NCBI RefSeq assembly: GCF_002592005.1
Contig: NZ_NVQF01000009.1
Coordinates: forward strand, 1-64,000
Direction of reading: 5' to 3'
Source: Mycolicibacterium palauense
Lineage (GTDB): Bacteria; Actinomycetota; Actinomycetes; Mycobacteriales; Mycobacteriaceae
Length of the DNA: 64,000 bases
In this document: positions 1-8,212 of the stretch, piece after piece
Numbering within the stretch: the stretch's first letter is position 1
How the letters are laid out: the number at the start of each line of letters is the position of its first letter
The notes under the pieces: model-generated
The model's database searches: none
Seen by the model: only the letters and a program-made list of their open reading frames with translations
What the model was told of the DNA's origin: nothing
Made by a program: the position numbers and the translations under genes

Positions 1-163
1 ACAGCCGCCGCCCCCGCCGCCGCCCGGGCCCAACGTGATCCCCGGCCCGCTGCCGGTGTCGCAGCAGACCCCGGGCAGCAACCCCGCACAGCAGGGGCCG
101 GCCCCGGGACCCGCCCCGGCGCCCGCGGGCCCGCCGCTGCCGGCTGAGGTGGGTGGGCGGTGA
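1..163 (+). CDS. mce1D: Mce1D-like protein, C-terminal end only (partial)
   Basis: An open frame with no start inside the window runs from base 2 to a TGA at 161-163. It encodes a proline/glycine/alanine-rich tail with a run of seven prolines, ending in a PLPAEVGGR-like sequence. Mce1D proteins commonly end in such a proline-rich, probably extracytoplasmic tail, and this one is directly followed by the Mce lipoprotein gene whose GTG start overlaps its stop by 4 bp. The assignment rests on position and composition, because no Mce domain lies within the visible part. Confidence 0.7.
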   Translation, partial: QPPPPPPPGPNVIPGPLPVSQQTPGSNPAQQGPAPGPAPAPAGPPLPAEVGGR

Positions 164-195
164 CTCCACAGATGACTCCACAGATGACTCCACGG
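160..195 (+). repeat. 12-bp tandem repeat at the lprK 5' end
   Basis: Three consecutive copies of a 12-bp unit (ATGACTCCACAG type; the first copy begins GTG). Each encodes MTPQ or MTPR. Every copy carries a potential start codon, so the array multiplies candidate starts ahead of the signal peptide. Confidence 0.85.
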
Positions 196-1383
196 ATCAG
201 TCCAGGGATGACTCGGCGGACGAGTTCGATGACGACCGGATTCCGGGCGACGCGACGAATTCTGGGCCGCGTGCTGGTTCTGCTGCTCGCGGCGACGGTG
301 CTGGCCTCCTGCGGCTGGCGCGGTATCGCCAACGTCCCGGTGCCGGCCGGGGCGGTGTCGGGTGGCAAGAAGATGACGATCTATGTTCAGATGCCGGACA
401 CGTTGGCGCTCAACGTCAACAGCCGCGTGCGGGTGGCCGACGTCTTCGTCGGCACGGTGCGCGCCATCGAGCTGAAGAACTGGGTCGCGACCCTGACCCT
501 GGACGTCGACTCCAACGTCGAGCTGCCGGAGAACGCCACGGCACGCATCGGCCAAACCAGCCTGCTGGGCAGCCAGCACGTGGAGCTGGCCGCGCCGCCG
601 GACCCGTCGCCGCAGCGGCTGGGCAACGGTGACACCATCCCGCTGAAGAACTCCTCGGCGTATCCGACGACCGAGCGCACCCTGGCCAGCATCGCCACCG
701 TGCTCAACGGGGGTGGGATCCCGAATCTCGAGGTGATCCAGACCGAGGTCTACAACATCCTCGACGGCAACGCCGGGCAGGTGCGGGCGTTCCTGGACAA
801 GCTGGACACCTTCACCCGTGAACTCGACGACCAGCGTGCCGAGCTCACCCGCGCCATCGACTCCACCAACGAGTTGCTGACGATCGTCGCCGACCGCAAC
901 GACACGCTCGACCGGGTGCTGACCGAATTCCCGCCGTTGATCCAGCATTTCGCCGAGCAGCGGGAGTTGTTCGCCGACGCGGTGGCGGCGTTGGGCCGCT
1001 TCAGCAAGGTCACCGACGAGACGTTGTCGAGCGCCCGGGGCGACATCGAGCAGAACCTGCGCCTGCTGCAGCGTCCCCTGCGTGAGCTCGGCCGCGCCGC
1101 ACCGTATCTGGTGGGCTCACTCAAGCTGCTGCTGACCGCACCGTTCAACATCGAGAACGTGCCGAAGGTGGTGCGCGGCGACTACATCAACACCTCGGCG
1201 ACGTTCGACCTGACACTGTCGACCCTGGACAACGCCTTCCTGACCGGGACCGGCTTCTCCGGGGCGCTGCGGGCGCTGGAACAGTCGTGGGGGCGTGACC
1301 CCAACACCATGATTCCCGACATCCGGTTCACCCCGAACCCCAACTCGGTGCCGGGCGGGCCGCTGGTGGAGAGGGCGCCGTAG
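160..1383 (+). CDS. lprK: Mce-family lipoprotein LprK (Mce1E)
   Basis: Lipid-anchored substrate-binding subunit of the Mce1 fatty acid/mycolic acid importer (family knowledge). The 407-residue frame has a basic stretch, a hydrophobic segment and a lipobox LASC with the acylated Cys at residue 51, then an MlaD/Mce domain (from about YVQMPDTLALNVNSRVRV) and a helical region. The GTG at 160 overlaps the previous stop (GTGA). The first residues are an MTPQ repeat, so each repeat offers another in-frame ATG; ATG 229 would give a normal 28-residue lipoprotein signal (MTTGFRATRRI...). That start may be the true one. Mce1F follows 2 bp after the stop, in the same operon. Confidence 0.92.
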   Translation: MTPQMTPQMTPRISPGMTRRTSSMTTGFRATRRILGRVLVLLLAATVLASCGWRGIANVPVPAGAVSGGKKMTIYVQMPDTLALNVNSRVRVADVFVGTVRAIELKNWVATLTLDVDSNVELPENATARIGQTSLLGSQHVELAAPPDPSPQRLGNGDTIPLKNSSAYPTTERTLASIATVLNGGGIPNLEVIQTEVYNILDGNAGQVRAFLDKLDTFTRELDDQRAELTRAIDSTNELLTIVADRNDTLDRVLTEFPPLIQHFAEQRELFADAVAALGRFSKVTDETLSSARGDIEQNLRLLQRPLRELGRAAPYLVGSLKLLLTAPFNIENVPKVVRGDYINTSATFDLTLSTLDNAFLTGTGFSGALRALEQSWGRDPNTMIPDIRFTPNPNSVPGGPLVERAP

Positions 1384-1385
1384 CC

Positions 1386-2942
1386 ATGTTGACGAAATTC
1401 GTTCGCACACAGCTGGTGCTGTTCACGGTGTTGACGGTCGTCGCGCTGGTGGTGCTGGGCTGGTACTACCTACGGCTGCCCAGCGAGGCGGGCATCGGCC
1501 AGTACCAGCTCAAGGCCGACCTTCCGGCGTCCGGCGGCCTCTACCCGACCGCCAACGTCACCTACCGCGGCATCACCATCGGCAAGGTGACCGATGTGGA
1601 GCCCACCGAACGTGGTGCGCTGGCGATCATGCGGATCAACGACGACTACAGGATCCCGCGCGACGCGTCGGCCAACGTGCACTCGGTGTCGGCCATCGGC
1701 GAGCAGTACGTCGACCTGGTCTCCGAGGGGAACAGCACCGAGTACTTCTCACCCGGGGACACGATCACCAACAGCACGGTGCCCCGGGAGATCGGGCCCG
1801 CCCTCGACGCCGCCAACGCCGGCCTGGCGGTGCTGCCGAAGGACAAGATCAGCGGGCTGCTCGACGAAACGGCCATGGCCGTCGGCGGATTGGGCCCGGC
1901 ACTGCAGCGCCTGGTCGACGGCACGCAGTCCGTCGTCGGCGACTTCAAGACCAACATCGGCGACATCAACGACATCGTCGACAACTCCGCGCCCATCATC
2001 GACAGCCAGGTCGACTCGGCCGACGCCATCCGGCGCTGGTCGGCGAACTTCAAGAGCCTGGCCGCGCAGGCCGCGCAGCAGGATCAGGCCGTGCGCAGTT
2101 CGTTGGACAAGGCCGCGCCGACGGCGGACGCGGTGACGGCGGTGTTCAGCGATGTCCGCGACGCGCTGCCGCAGACGCTGGCCAACCTCGAGATCGTGTT
2201 CGACATGCTCAAGCGCTACAACAAGGGTCTCGAACAGACACTGGTGATCCTGCCGCAGGGGGCGGCGGTGGCGCAGACGGTCGCCGCGCCGTTCAAGGAC
2301 GCGGCGACGCTGAACTTCAGCCTGTCCATCAACCAGCCGCCGCCCTGCCTGACCGGCTTCCTGCCGGCCAGCGAGTGGCGTTCGCCGGCCGACACCAGCC
2401 CGCGCCCGCTGCCCAGCGGGACGTACTGCAAGATCCCCCAGGACACCCCGGCCAACGTGGTGCGGGGCGCGCGCAACTATCCGTGTGCCGACGTCCCGGG
2501 CAAGCGGGCGGCCACCCCCCGGGAGTGCCGCAGCGACAAGCCCTACGTGCCGCTGGGCACCAACCCCTGGTACGGCGACCCCGAGCAGATGCTCAACTGC
2601 CCGGCGCCCGGCGCACGCTGCGATCAGCCGGTCAACCCCGGGCAGGTGATCCCGGCGCCGTCGGTCAACAACGGGCTCAACCCGCTTCCCGCCGACGCCC
2701 TGCCGCCGGCCGCCTCGACGCCGGTGACCAGCGATCCGTTGAGTCCGCCGGGCTCGGGTACCGTACAGTGCAGTGGCCAGCAGCCCAATCCGTGTATCTA
2801 CACTCCGGCGCAGGGCGCCTCGGCGATCTACAACCCGCAAAGCGGTGAAGTGGTCGGTCCCGATGGAGTCAAGTACTCGGTCAACAATTCGACGAGCACA
2901 GGAGACGAGGGATGGAAGGAGATGCTGGCGCCGGCCGGCTGA
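1386..2942 (+). CDS. mce1F: Mce-family protein Mce1F
   Basis: Sixth Mce subunit of the Mce1 lipid-import complex. The 518-residue protein starts with a single membrane anchor (about residues 8-28, LVLFTVLTVVALVVLGWYY), then an MlaD/Mce domain (GIGQYQLKADLPASGGLYPTANVTYRG), a helical segment, and a Cys/Pro-rich C-terminal region with several paired cysteines (PPPCLTGF, YPCADV, ECRSDKP, NCPAPGARCD). Its length matches the family (about 515 in M. tuberculosis). ATG 1386 follows the LprK stop by 2 bp. The 3' end overlaps the next gene by 31 bp, which suggests translational coupling in the mce1 operon. Confidence 0.95.
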   Translation: MLTKFVRTQLVLFTVLTVVALVVLGWYYLRLPSEAGIGQYQLKADLPASGGLYPTANVTYRGITIGKVTDVEPTERGALAIMRINDDYRIPRDASANVHSVSAIGEQYVDLVSEGNSTEYFSPGDTITNSTVPREIGPALDAANAGLAVLPKDKISGLLDETAMAVGGLGPALQRLVDGTQSVVGDFKTNIGDINDIVDNSAPIIDSQVDSADAIRRWSANFKSLAAQAAQQDQAVRSSLDKAAPTADAVTAVFSDVRDALPQTLANLEIVFDMLKRYNKGLEQTLVILPQGAAVAQTVAAPFKDAATLNFSLSINQPPPCLTGFLPASEWRSPADTSPRPLPSGTYCKIPQDTPANVVRGARNYPCADVPGKRAATPRECRSDKPYVPLGTNPWYGDPEQMLNCPAPGARCDQPVNPGQVIPAPSVNNGLNPLPADALPPAASTPVTSDPLSPPGSGTVQCSGQQPNPCIYTPAQGASAIYNPQSGEVVGPDGVKYSVNNSTSTGDEGWKEMLAPAG

Positions 2943-3634
2943 CACCGACCCCCGCGACACCGGAGGCCGTGAATTCGGACACCGAGGATCCGGACACCGT
3001 GAGTTCGGACACCGTGGATCCGGACACCGTGGATCCGGACACCGTGGATCCGGACACCGTGAGTTCGGACACCGACGGTTCAGCGGCCGGGGATTCTGAC
3101 ACCCCGGCCGACGCCGCTGAACCCCGGTCCGGTTCGCGGTTGCGCAGCCGCGGCTGGCTGGTCGGGGTGAGCATGTCGCTGGTCCTGCTCAGCGCGGCGC
3201 TGATCGGCGGCGGGTATGCCCTGGTGCGGGCCAACCACGACAACCGGGCGCTGGTGCAGGCCGAGGCCGAGGCGGTGCGGGCCGCCAAGGACTGCGTGAC
3301 CGCGACCCAGGCTCCGGACACCGCGGCGATGGCGGCCAGCCAGCAGAAGATCATCGACTGTGCCACCGGCGATTTCGAGGTGCAGGCGACGATCTACAGC
3401 GGTGTGCTGGTGGACGCCTACCAGGCGGCGAACGCGAAGGTGACGGTGTCGGACATGCGCGCGGCCGCCGAGCGTCACAATCCCGACGGTTCGATCGACG
3501 TCCTCGTCGCACTCCGGGTCACGACCTCGAACTCCGAGCTGCAGGACCAGGAAACCGGCTACCGGTTGCGGGTGCGAATGGCTCCCGACGACGGCACCTA
3601 CAAGATCGCCAGACTCGACCAGGTGACGAAGTGA
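2912..3634 (+). CDS. mam1A: Mce-associated membrane protein (Rv0175-like)
   Basis: First of four accessory proteins that follow the Mce subunits and are thought to stabilise the complex. The 240 residues comprise an acidic repetitive N-terminus (about residues 20-65), one membrane helix (about 85-110, LVGVSMSLVLLSAALIGGGYAL) and a C-terminal extracytoplasmic NTF2-like Mce-associated domain. ATG 2912 sits right behind a GGAGACGAGG ribosome binding site located inside mce1F. The N-terminus is expanded by seven 15-bp repeats. The stop is coupled to the next gene by a GTGA overlap. Confidence 0.85.
   Translation: MEGDAGAGRLTPTPATPEAVNSDTEDPDTVSSDTVDPDTVDPDTVDPDTVSSDTDGSAAGDSDTPADAAEPRSGSRLRSRGWLVGVSMSLVLLSAALIGGGYALVRANHDNRALVQAEAEAVRAAKDCVTATQAPDTAAMAASQQKIIDCATGDFEVQATIYSGVLVDAYQAANAKVTVSDMRAAAERHNPDGSIDVLVALRVTTSNSELQDQETGYRLRVRMAPDDGTYKIARLDQVTK
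2975..3079 (+). repeat. 15-bp in-frame tandem repeat in mam1A
   Basis: Seven head-to-tail 15-bp units (consensus yCGGACACCGTGgAT) at 2975, 2990, 3005, 3020, 3035, 3050 and 3065. The units at 3020 and 3035 are identical, and the others differ at one to four bases. They encode (S/P)DTV(D/S) repeats, an acidic cytoplasmic tail before the membrane helix. The 15-bp period preserves the frame, so copy number could vary between strains. Confidence 0.95.
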
Positions 3635-4605
3635 CGGTGGTTGCCGACGACACCGAGCGAAGCGGCACCCCCGGCCGGGAGGCTGGCGTCGAGGCGTCGG
3701 GTCCGCCGGCCTCGTGGCCGTCACGCGCCGCCGCCTTCGGAATCGACGTGCTCGTCGGGACGGGCGTGATCGCGGCTCAGCTGCTGGTGGCATGGTCGGC
3801 GGCGCCGCGCACGTGGCTGTGGTGGGTGTGCGTGGCCGGCGCCGGAATCGTGCTCCTCGCGATGGCGGTGAACCGCCTGCTGCTGCCGGCGCTGACGGGG
3901 TGGACCCTGGGCCGGGCGCTGCTGGGTATCCGGGTGCAACGGTCCGTCGGCCGGTCCGTCGGCCCGTGGCGGTTGCTGGGCCGCGACGCCACCCACCTGC
4001 TGGACACCGCTCCGGTCTTGCTGGGATGGCTGTGGCCGCTGTGGGATTCACGTCGGCGCACCTTCGCGGACATGCTGACGCGTACCGAGGTCGTCCGGGC
4101 GCAGTCACCCGAGCGCGCCCGGCGCCTCGTCGGCGTCGCGGTCACGCTGGCCGCGCTGGTGGCGGTCACGGCCGCCGCCCTGGGCTATGCCGTGGTGTAC
4201 CACCACGAACTGGCCGTCGAGCGGTCGCGGGAACAGATCGCCGTCCAGGGCCCCAAGATCGTCGAAGACATGCTCAGCTACGACCCCGCGAGCCTGCAGC
4301 GGGACTTCGACCGGGCACGGTCGCTGGTCACCGATTCATACCGGGACCAACTGGTCACCCAGCAGGACGCGATCCGTGCGGGAGGCGACGTCGTGCCCAA
4401 CGAGTACTGGGTGACCAACAGCGCGGTGCTGACCGCCGGCCCCCGCGACGCCACCATGCTGTTGCTGCTGCAGGGGCAGCGCGGTACTCCACCGAACCAG
4501 CGCGGGATCAGCGCCACGGTCCGGGTCGGCTTCACCGAGAGCGACGACGGCCGTTGGCAGGTGACCGATCTGTCCGTGCTGACCAAGCCGCGGGGTGGGC
4601 AGTGA
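3631..4605 (+). CDS. mam1B: RDD-domain Mce-associated membrane protein (Rv0176-like)
   Basis: 324 residues. The N-terminal half is an RDD domain with two or three membrane helices (SRAAAFGIDVLVGTGVI..., GWTLGRALLGIRV, DSRRRTFADMLTRTEVV); a further helix near residue 165-190 leads to an extracytoplasmic Mce-associated domain. This fusion of RDD and Mce-associated parts is typical of the second accessory gene of mce1. GTG 3631 overlaps the preceding TGA (GTGA). A duplicated 12-bp stretch encodes RSVGRSVG in the loop before the third RDD segment. Confidence 0.85.
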   Translation: MTVVADDTERSGTPGREAGVEASGPPASWPSRAAAFGIDVLVGTGVIAAQLLVAWSAAPRTWLWWVCVAGAGIVLLAMAVNRLLLPALTGWTLGRALLGIRVQRSVGRSVGPWRLLGRDATHLLDTAPVLLGWLWPLWDSRRRTFADMLTRTEVVRAQSPERARRLVGVAVTLAALVAVTAAALGYAVVYHHELAVERSREQIAVQGPKIVEDMLSYDPASLQRDFDRARSLVTDSYRDQLVTQQDAIRAGGDVVPNEYWVTNSAVLTAGPRDATMLLLLQGQRGTPPNQRGISATVRVGFTESDDGRWQVTDLSVLTKPRGGQ

Positions 4606-5147
4606 GCCCGCTGCGCAGGACCGGTGACGCGGTCCCGTTCGCCCAGCGTCCGCCCCATCGGCCGCGCCGCCGGGGGCTGGCGGTCCTGCTCACCGCGGCG
4701 GTCCTGCTGATCGCCGCGGCCGTCGCCGTCAGCGCCGTGGTGCTGATCACCCATGAGCAGCGCCGCCACGCCGCGGTCCGGGACGTCGCGGCGATCAGCT
4801 ACGTGCGTTCGTTCATGACGAGCTACACCACCCTGGATCCGTTCAACGCCAATGCGTACACGGACCGGGTGCTGGCGGAGATGACGGGCCGGCTCAGGGA
4901 CGATTACCAGTCCCGGATCAACGAGATCGCCGTGCAGGTCGCGCGCGCGGAACCCACCACCGGCACGGTGCTCGACGCGGGGGTCGAGCGCTGGAACGAC
5001 GACGGCAGTGCCAGCGTGGTGGTCGCCACCAAGATCGTCACGAAGATGCCCGACGGCACGCAGGTCGAGAGTGGCAATCGGTGGGTCGCCGACGCGATAC
5101 AGAAAGGGGACCAGTGGAAGATCAGCAATCTGGTGCAGGTGATCTGA
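4602..5147 (+). CDS. mam1C: Mce-associated membrane protein (Rv0177-like)
   Basis: 181 residues: basic, proline-rich cytoplasmic N-terminus, one membrane helix (about residues 22-48, GLAVLLTAAVLLIAAAVAVSAVVL) and an extracytoplasmic NTF2-like domain ending in QWKISNLVQVI. GTG 4602 overlaps the preceding stop as GTGA. Length agrees with the M. tuberculosis counterpart (about 184). The 3' end overlaps the fourth accessory gene by 34 bp. Confidence 0.85.
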   Translation: MSPLRRTGDAVPFAQRPPHRPRRRGLAVLLTAAVLLIAAAVAVSAVVLITHEQRRHAAVRDVAAISYVRSFMTSYTTLDPFNANAYTDRVLAEMTGRLRDDYQSRINEIAVQVARAEPTTGTVLDAGVERWNDDGSASVVVATKIVTKMPDGTQVESGNRWVADAIQKGDQWKISNLVQVI

Positions 5148-5920
5148 CCGACTCGGACTCCCGGCCGGCCGGCGAGGACCCGGTGGCGGACCGGCGCCGA
5201 CGCCACCGGACGCCGGTGGGCAAGGCGCGTCGGGGCGGACCGGCCGGCGACCACGATCCGGTGCCCGCAGAGCCAAGCGACACCGCCGCAGAGCCCGGCG
5301 ACACCGCCCCGGACACCCCCGGCAGTCCCGAGGCCGGGCCGGCGTCCGGCGACCCGGGGACGACCGAATCCGGTTCCCGCTCCGTCGTGTTCGCCGAACG
5401 CAAGGCCCCCGGACGGCTGGCTCCGCTGGTGGTCGCGGTGGCGGCGGCGCTGTTCGTCGGGGCCGGGGCGTTCGGCGCGGCGGCCCTGCAGCCCTACCTC
5501 TCGCACCGGGCCGAGGTCCAGACCAAGACCGACATCGCACGCACGGCGGCGAGCGCGATCACCACACTGTGGACCTACACCCCCGACGACATGGACTCCC
5601 TCGGTGACCGCGCCCAACGTTATCTGGGCGGGGATTTCGCGGCGCAATACCGGAAGTACGTCGACGCGATCGCGCCGACGAACAAGCAGGCCCAGGTGAC
5701 AAACAGCACCGAGGTGGTGGGTGCGGCGGTCGAATCGCTGAACGGTTCGGAGGCCACGGCGATCGTCTACACCAACTCCACGGCTACCAGTCCGCTCACC
5801 AAGAACATCCCCTCGCTGCGGTACCTGTCCTACCGGCTGACGATGCACCGCGAGGACGCGAAGTGGCTGGTCACGCGGATGTCGAACATCACGTCCCTGG
5901 ACCTGACGCCGCAGATCTGA
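5114..5920 (+). CDS. mam1D: Mce-associated membrane protein (Rv0178-like)
   Basis: 268 residues with a long charged and proline-rich cytoplasmic N-terminus (about 1-95), a membrane helix (about 100-123, LVVAVAAALFVGAGAFGAAAL) and an extracytoplasmic Mce-associated domain. I chose GTG 5114 because an AAAGGGGA sequence lies just upstream; an in-frame GTG at 5081 would add 11 residues. It is the last gene of the mce1 operon: the next 260 bases carry no gene and include a strong hairpin. Confidence 0.8.
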   Translation: MEDQQSGAGDLTDSDSRPAGEDPVADRRRRHRTPVGKARRGGPAGDHDPVPAEPSDTAAEPGDTAPDTPGSPEAGPASGDPGTTESGSRSVVFAERKAPGRLAPLVVAVAAALFVGAGAFGAAALQPYLSHRAEVQTKTDIARTAASAITTLWTYTPDDMDSLGDRAQRYLGGDFAAQYRKYVDAIAPTNKQAQVTNSTEVVGAAVESLNGSEATAIVYTNSTATSPLTKNIPSLRYLSYRLTMHREDAKWLVTRMSNITSLDLTPQI

Positions 5921-6059
5921 GCTGCCCCGGCGATGCGGCGGCAATTTACTCGGCTCGTCAATAAATCTGGTCACAGTCGTGTACATTCCTAGACGCGTGC
6001 TCATACGCCGGCCGGGCCGGCCGTGACGACTTGGACCCCCGGGTCCGCATAGTCGGGGG

Positions 6060-6101
6060 CGGACATCGGGCAGGCGACACTCGTCGCCTGCCCGGTGTCC
6101 G
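6060..6101 (+). terminator. 19-bp hairpin after the mce1 operon
   Basis: Nearly perfect inverted repeat with arms 6060-6078 and 6083-6101, loop ACTC, and only one G-U pair in 19. There is no U-tract. It lies 140 bp after the last mce1 gene in a 260-bp gene-free stretch, so it probably ends the long mce1 transcript; mycobacterial terminators often lack U-tails. It could also be a structured leader of the downstream kinase-like gene. Confidence 0.7.
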
Positions 6102-6181
6102 GGCACCGTTGGCCCCGGCGCCCCGCGGGAGCGCCGACTACTCTGGTGACCGACCACGACAACCCCGACTCGTGACGCGCC

Positions 6182-6961
6182 ATGCGAACGTTCACCAAGA
6201 CACTCGGTAGGGCCCAAGCCGCCGCCCCCGCGGGCTTCTTCGGCTGCGAGGCCGCCGGATTGGCGTGGCTGGCCGCCGCCGGCGGGGCGCGGTGTGTGCG
6301 CGTCCTCGACTGCACCGATGTCGCGCTGGAGCTCGAGTACCTCGACGCCGCGCGCCCGTCCGAGCGAGCGGGACGGGAACTGGGCCGCGCCCTGGCGCGC
6401 ACCCACGATGCCGGCGCGGCGGGGTTCGGGAGCCCGCCCGAGGGCTGGGACGGCCCGGGCTTCTTCGGTCCGCTGGCCCAGCCGCTGCCGATGAGCTACG
6501 CCCGCGACGAGCACTGGGGCGCGTTCTACGCCGAGCACCGGTTGGCTCCCATGCTCGAGCGGGCGTCGGACCGGCTGGACACCGGCACTCGTCGCGCTGT
6601 GAGTCAGGTGATGGATCGTTGCGGTGCAGGCGATTTCGAAGACGAGGACCGTCCCGCCCGCATTCACGGGGATCTGTGGAGCGGCAACATCGTGTGGTCG
6701 GGGGCCGACGCGGTGCTGATCGATCCCGCCGCCCACGGCGGGCACCGCGAGACCGACCTGGCGATGCTGCACCTGTTCGGGTGTCCGTATCTGGAGGCGG
6801 TCCTCGACGGCTACCAGGGCGCGCATCCGCTGCGGGCGGGCTGGCGGCAGCGCATCCCGCTACACCAGCTCTATCCGCTGCTGGCCCACGTCGCGCTGTT
6901 CGGCGCCGGCTACGCGGGCCCGACCGCCAGGGCCGCCGCCGACGCCTTGAGGATCAGTTGA
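6182..6961 (+). CDS. Fructosamine kinase-family protein
   Basis: 259 residues of the fructosamine-3-kinase / aminoglycoside phosphotransferase fold. The catalytic loop HGDLWSGN is at residues 162-169, followed by LIDPAAHGGHRETDLAML, which carries the metal-binding Asp. Family members phosphorylate ketoamines on glycated proteins or small molecules to trigger deglycation; the substrate here is unknown. The N-terminus is shorter than in typical family members, and the usual N-lobe ATP-anchoring Lys region is reduced to a KTLGRAQAAAPAGFFGCEA stretch. It is convergent with the next gene, the two stops being 3 bp apart. Confidence 0.8.
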   Translation: MRTFTKTLGRAQAAAPAGFFGCEAAGLAWLAAAGGARCVRVLDCTDVALELEYLDAARPSERAGRELGRALARTHDAGAAGFGSPPEGWDGPGFFGPLAQPLPMSYARDEHWGAFYAEHRLAPMLERASDRLDTGTRRAVSQVMDRCGAGDFEDEDRPARIHGDLWSGNIVWSGADAVLIDPAAHGGHRETDLAMLHLFGCPYLEAVLDGYQGAHPLRAGWRQRIPLHQLYPLLAHVALFGAGYAGPTARAAADALRIS

Positions 6962-6964
6962 GAA

Positions 6965-8044
6965 TCAGTTGAACGCAAGCCAACTGGGCAGCGCCCGTTC
7001 CCGGGCGTCGCACAGAACCTGCGTGGTGTCGCAGGACCCCCGCGGCACCCCGGCGCCGGCCCACATGCCGCCGGTGTCGCGGCGCAGCACGATCGCCGAC
7101 GACCCGCCGCCGTCGAGCAGGATCGCGGTGTCGCTGCCGAGGCCACGGAACAGGTCCTGGATCTGGTCGGGGGTGTAGCTGCCGCCCTGGAAGACGTACA
7201 TCTCGTCGTTGTTCTTGTTGTAGGCGATGGCGGTGCGCGCCGCGGAGGGGCCCGGATCGTTGAGCTGGCCGGTGTCGTCGGGAGCCAGCAGTCCCAGCCC
7301 GCTGACCGCGACGAAGCGGGTGCCGCGGTCGAGGAGACCCTGGATCACCGGTGTGGCGGCGTCGAAGTCGTCGCGTGACTTCGGCGGCACCACGAACGGT
7401 GCCCCGGCCACCGGCAGGATCATCGTGGTCAGCGCCGACCACGTCTCGTCACCGCCGGACAGTCCCTGCTTGCCGGCATAGGCCACCGTCCCGGTGACGG
7501 CGGTGTTGGCCCGGCCCTGGCCCCGGGTGTTGTCGACGTAGGCCCCCAGCGGTGAGCTGCATCCGGTGCTCTTCCAGGATCCGGCCTGCTGCCCGCGGAC
7601 GTCGAAGAAGTTCGCGTTGATCGCGATGGTGGGCCGGCCCAGCGCCTGCCAGGCCGCGATGGGGGTGTAGATCTCCGAGGCCTGCCACAGCCCCTCGCGG
7701 GTGCGCGCGCCGGGTGTGCGCTCGCAGCGGGACTGATAACCCGAGTGGGAGTCCACCAGCAGCCGCGGGGTGAGCCGCTGCGAGGCGGCTTTGATGGTCA
7801 TCAGGTGTCCGCCGTTGGACATCTCGTAGTAGTTGCCGTCGGCGTTGACCATCGGCGCGGGAAAGCCGTTGCCGAAGTTGTAGACCAGATAGGAACCGCG
7901 GGTGCCGGCGATGGCGTTTGCCAACAGCTCGCGCGCGTCGGCCCGGGCGACCGGTGCGCCGGCGGTGGCGCCCAGCGCCGCGCACAGCACCACCGCGGCA
8001 CAGCAGACGCTGAGACGCCTGACGGCAGCGGCGAGGGACGTCAC
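6965..8044 (-). CDS. Secreted phosphodiester glycosidase (NAGPA-like) domain protein
   Basis: 359 residues with a signal peptide (VCCAAVVLCAALGATAGA...ARADA) and a C-terminal NAGPA/DUF2233 domain: TIAINANFFD, ARTAIAYNKNNDEMYVF and the glycine-rich AILLDGGGSSAIV motif typical of N-acetylglucosamine-1-phosphodiester alpha-N-acetylglucosaminidases. GTG at 8044 is preferred because AAAGGGAG lies 4-10 bases upstream and the signal peptide begins there. By order and length it may be the counterpart of Rv0179c (LprO), but no canonical lipobox is visible, so I read it as exported and cleaved. Substrate unknown, presumably a surface glycan or phosphoglycan. Confidence 0.78.
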   Translation of the reverse strand: MTSLAAAVRRLSVCCAAVVLCAALGATAGAPVARADARELLANAIAGTRGSYLVYNFGNGFPAPMVNADGNYYEMSNGGHLMTIKAASQRLTPRLLVDSHSGYQSRCERTPGARTREGLWQASEIYTPIAAWQALGRPTIAINANFFDVRGQQAGSWKSTGCSSPLGAYVDNTRGQGRANTAVTGTVAYAGKQGLSGGDETWSALTTMILPVAGAPFVVPPKSRDDFDAATPVIQGLLDRGTRFVAVSGLGLLAPDDTGQLNDPGPSAARTAIAYNKNNDEMYVFQGGSYTPDQIQDLFRGLGSDTAILLDGGGSSAIVLRRDTGGMWAGAGVPRGSCDTTQVLCDARERALPSWLAFN

Positions 8045-8084
8045 GATCTCCCTTTCGGCGAGACAGGCCGATACGACAAACAAA

Positions 8085-8112
8085 ACAATAATCACAGCTG
8101 CCACACTGTCAA
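8085..8112 (-). promoter_or_regulatory. SigA-type promoter for the NAGPA-like gene
   Basis: On the minus strand a perfect TTGACA (8112-8107) is followed after 16 bases by TATTGT (8090-8085), in an unusually AT-rich stretch of this GC-rich window. Transcription would begin about 30-35 bases upstream of the GTG at 8044. Confidence 0.6.
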
Positions 8113-8212
8113 CTTTGATAACAAGCCCGTATCGACCGGGATTCGGACGAATCACGCTCTGTCCGAGGGGGTTTGCCCGCCGGGGTCGGCGGTGGGTGGC
8201 CGCTGGCCGCCG

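Noticed and set aside
1749..2960. Long open frame on the minus strand opposite mce1F
   Set aside because: The predicted peptide is Arg/His/Gly-rich with no domain and lies opposite a complete Mce protein. Such shadow frames are expected at this GC content; the same applies to 4904-6826, 16411-17811 and 50668-52665 on the minus strand.
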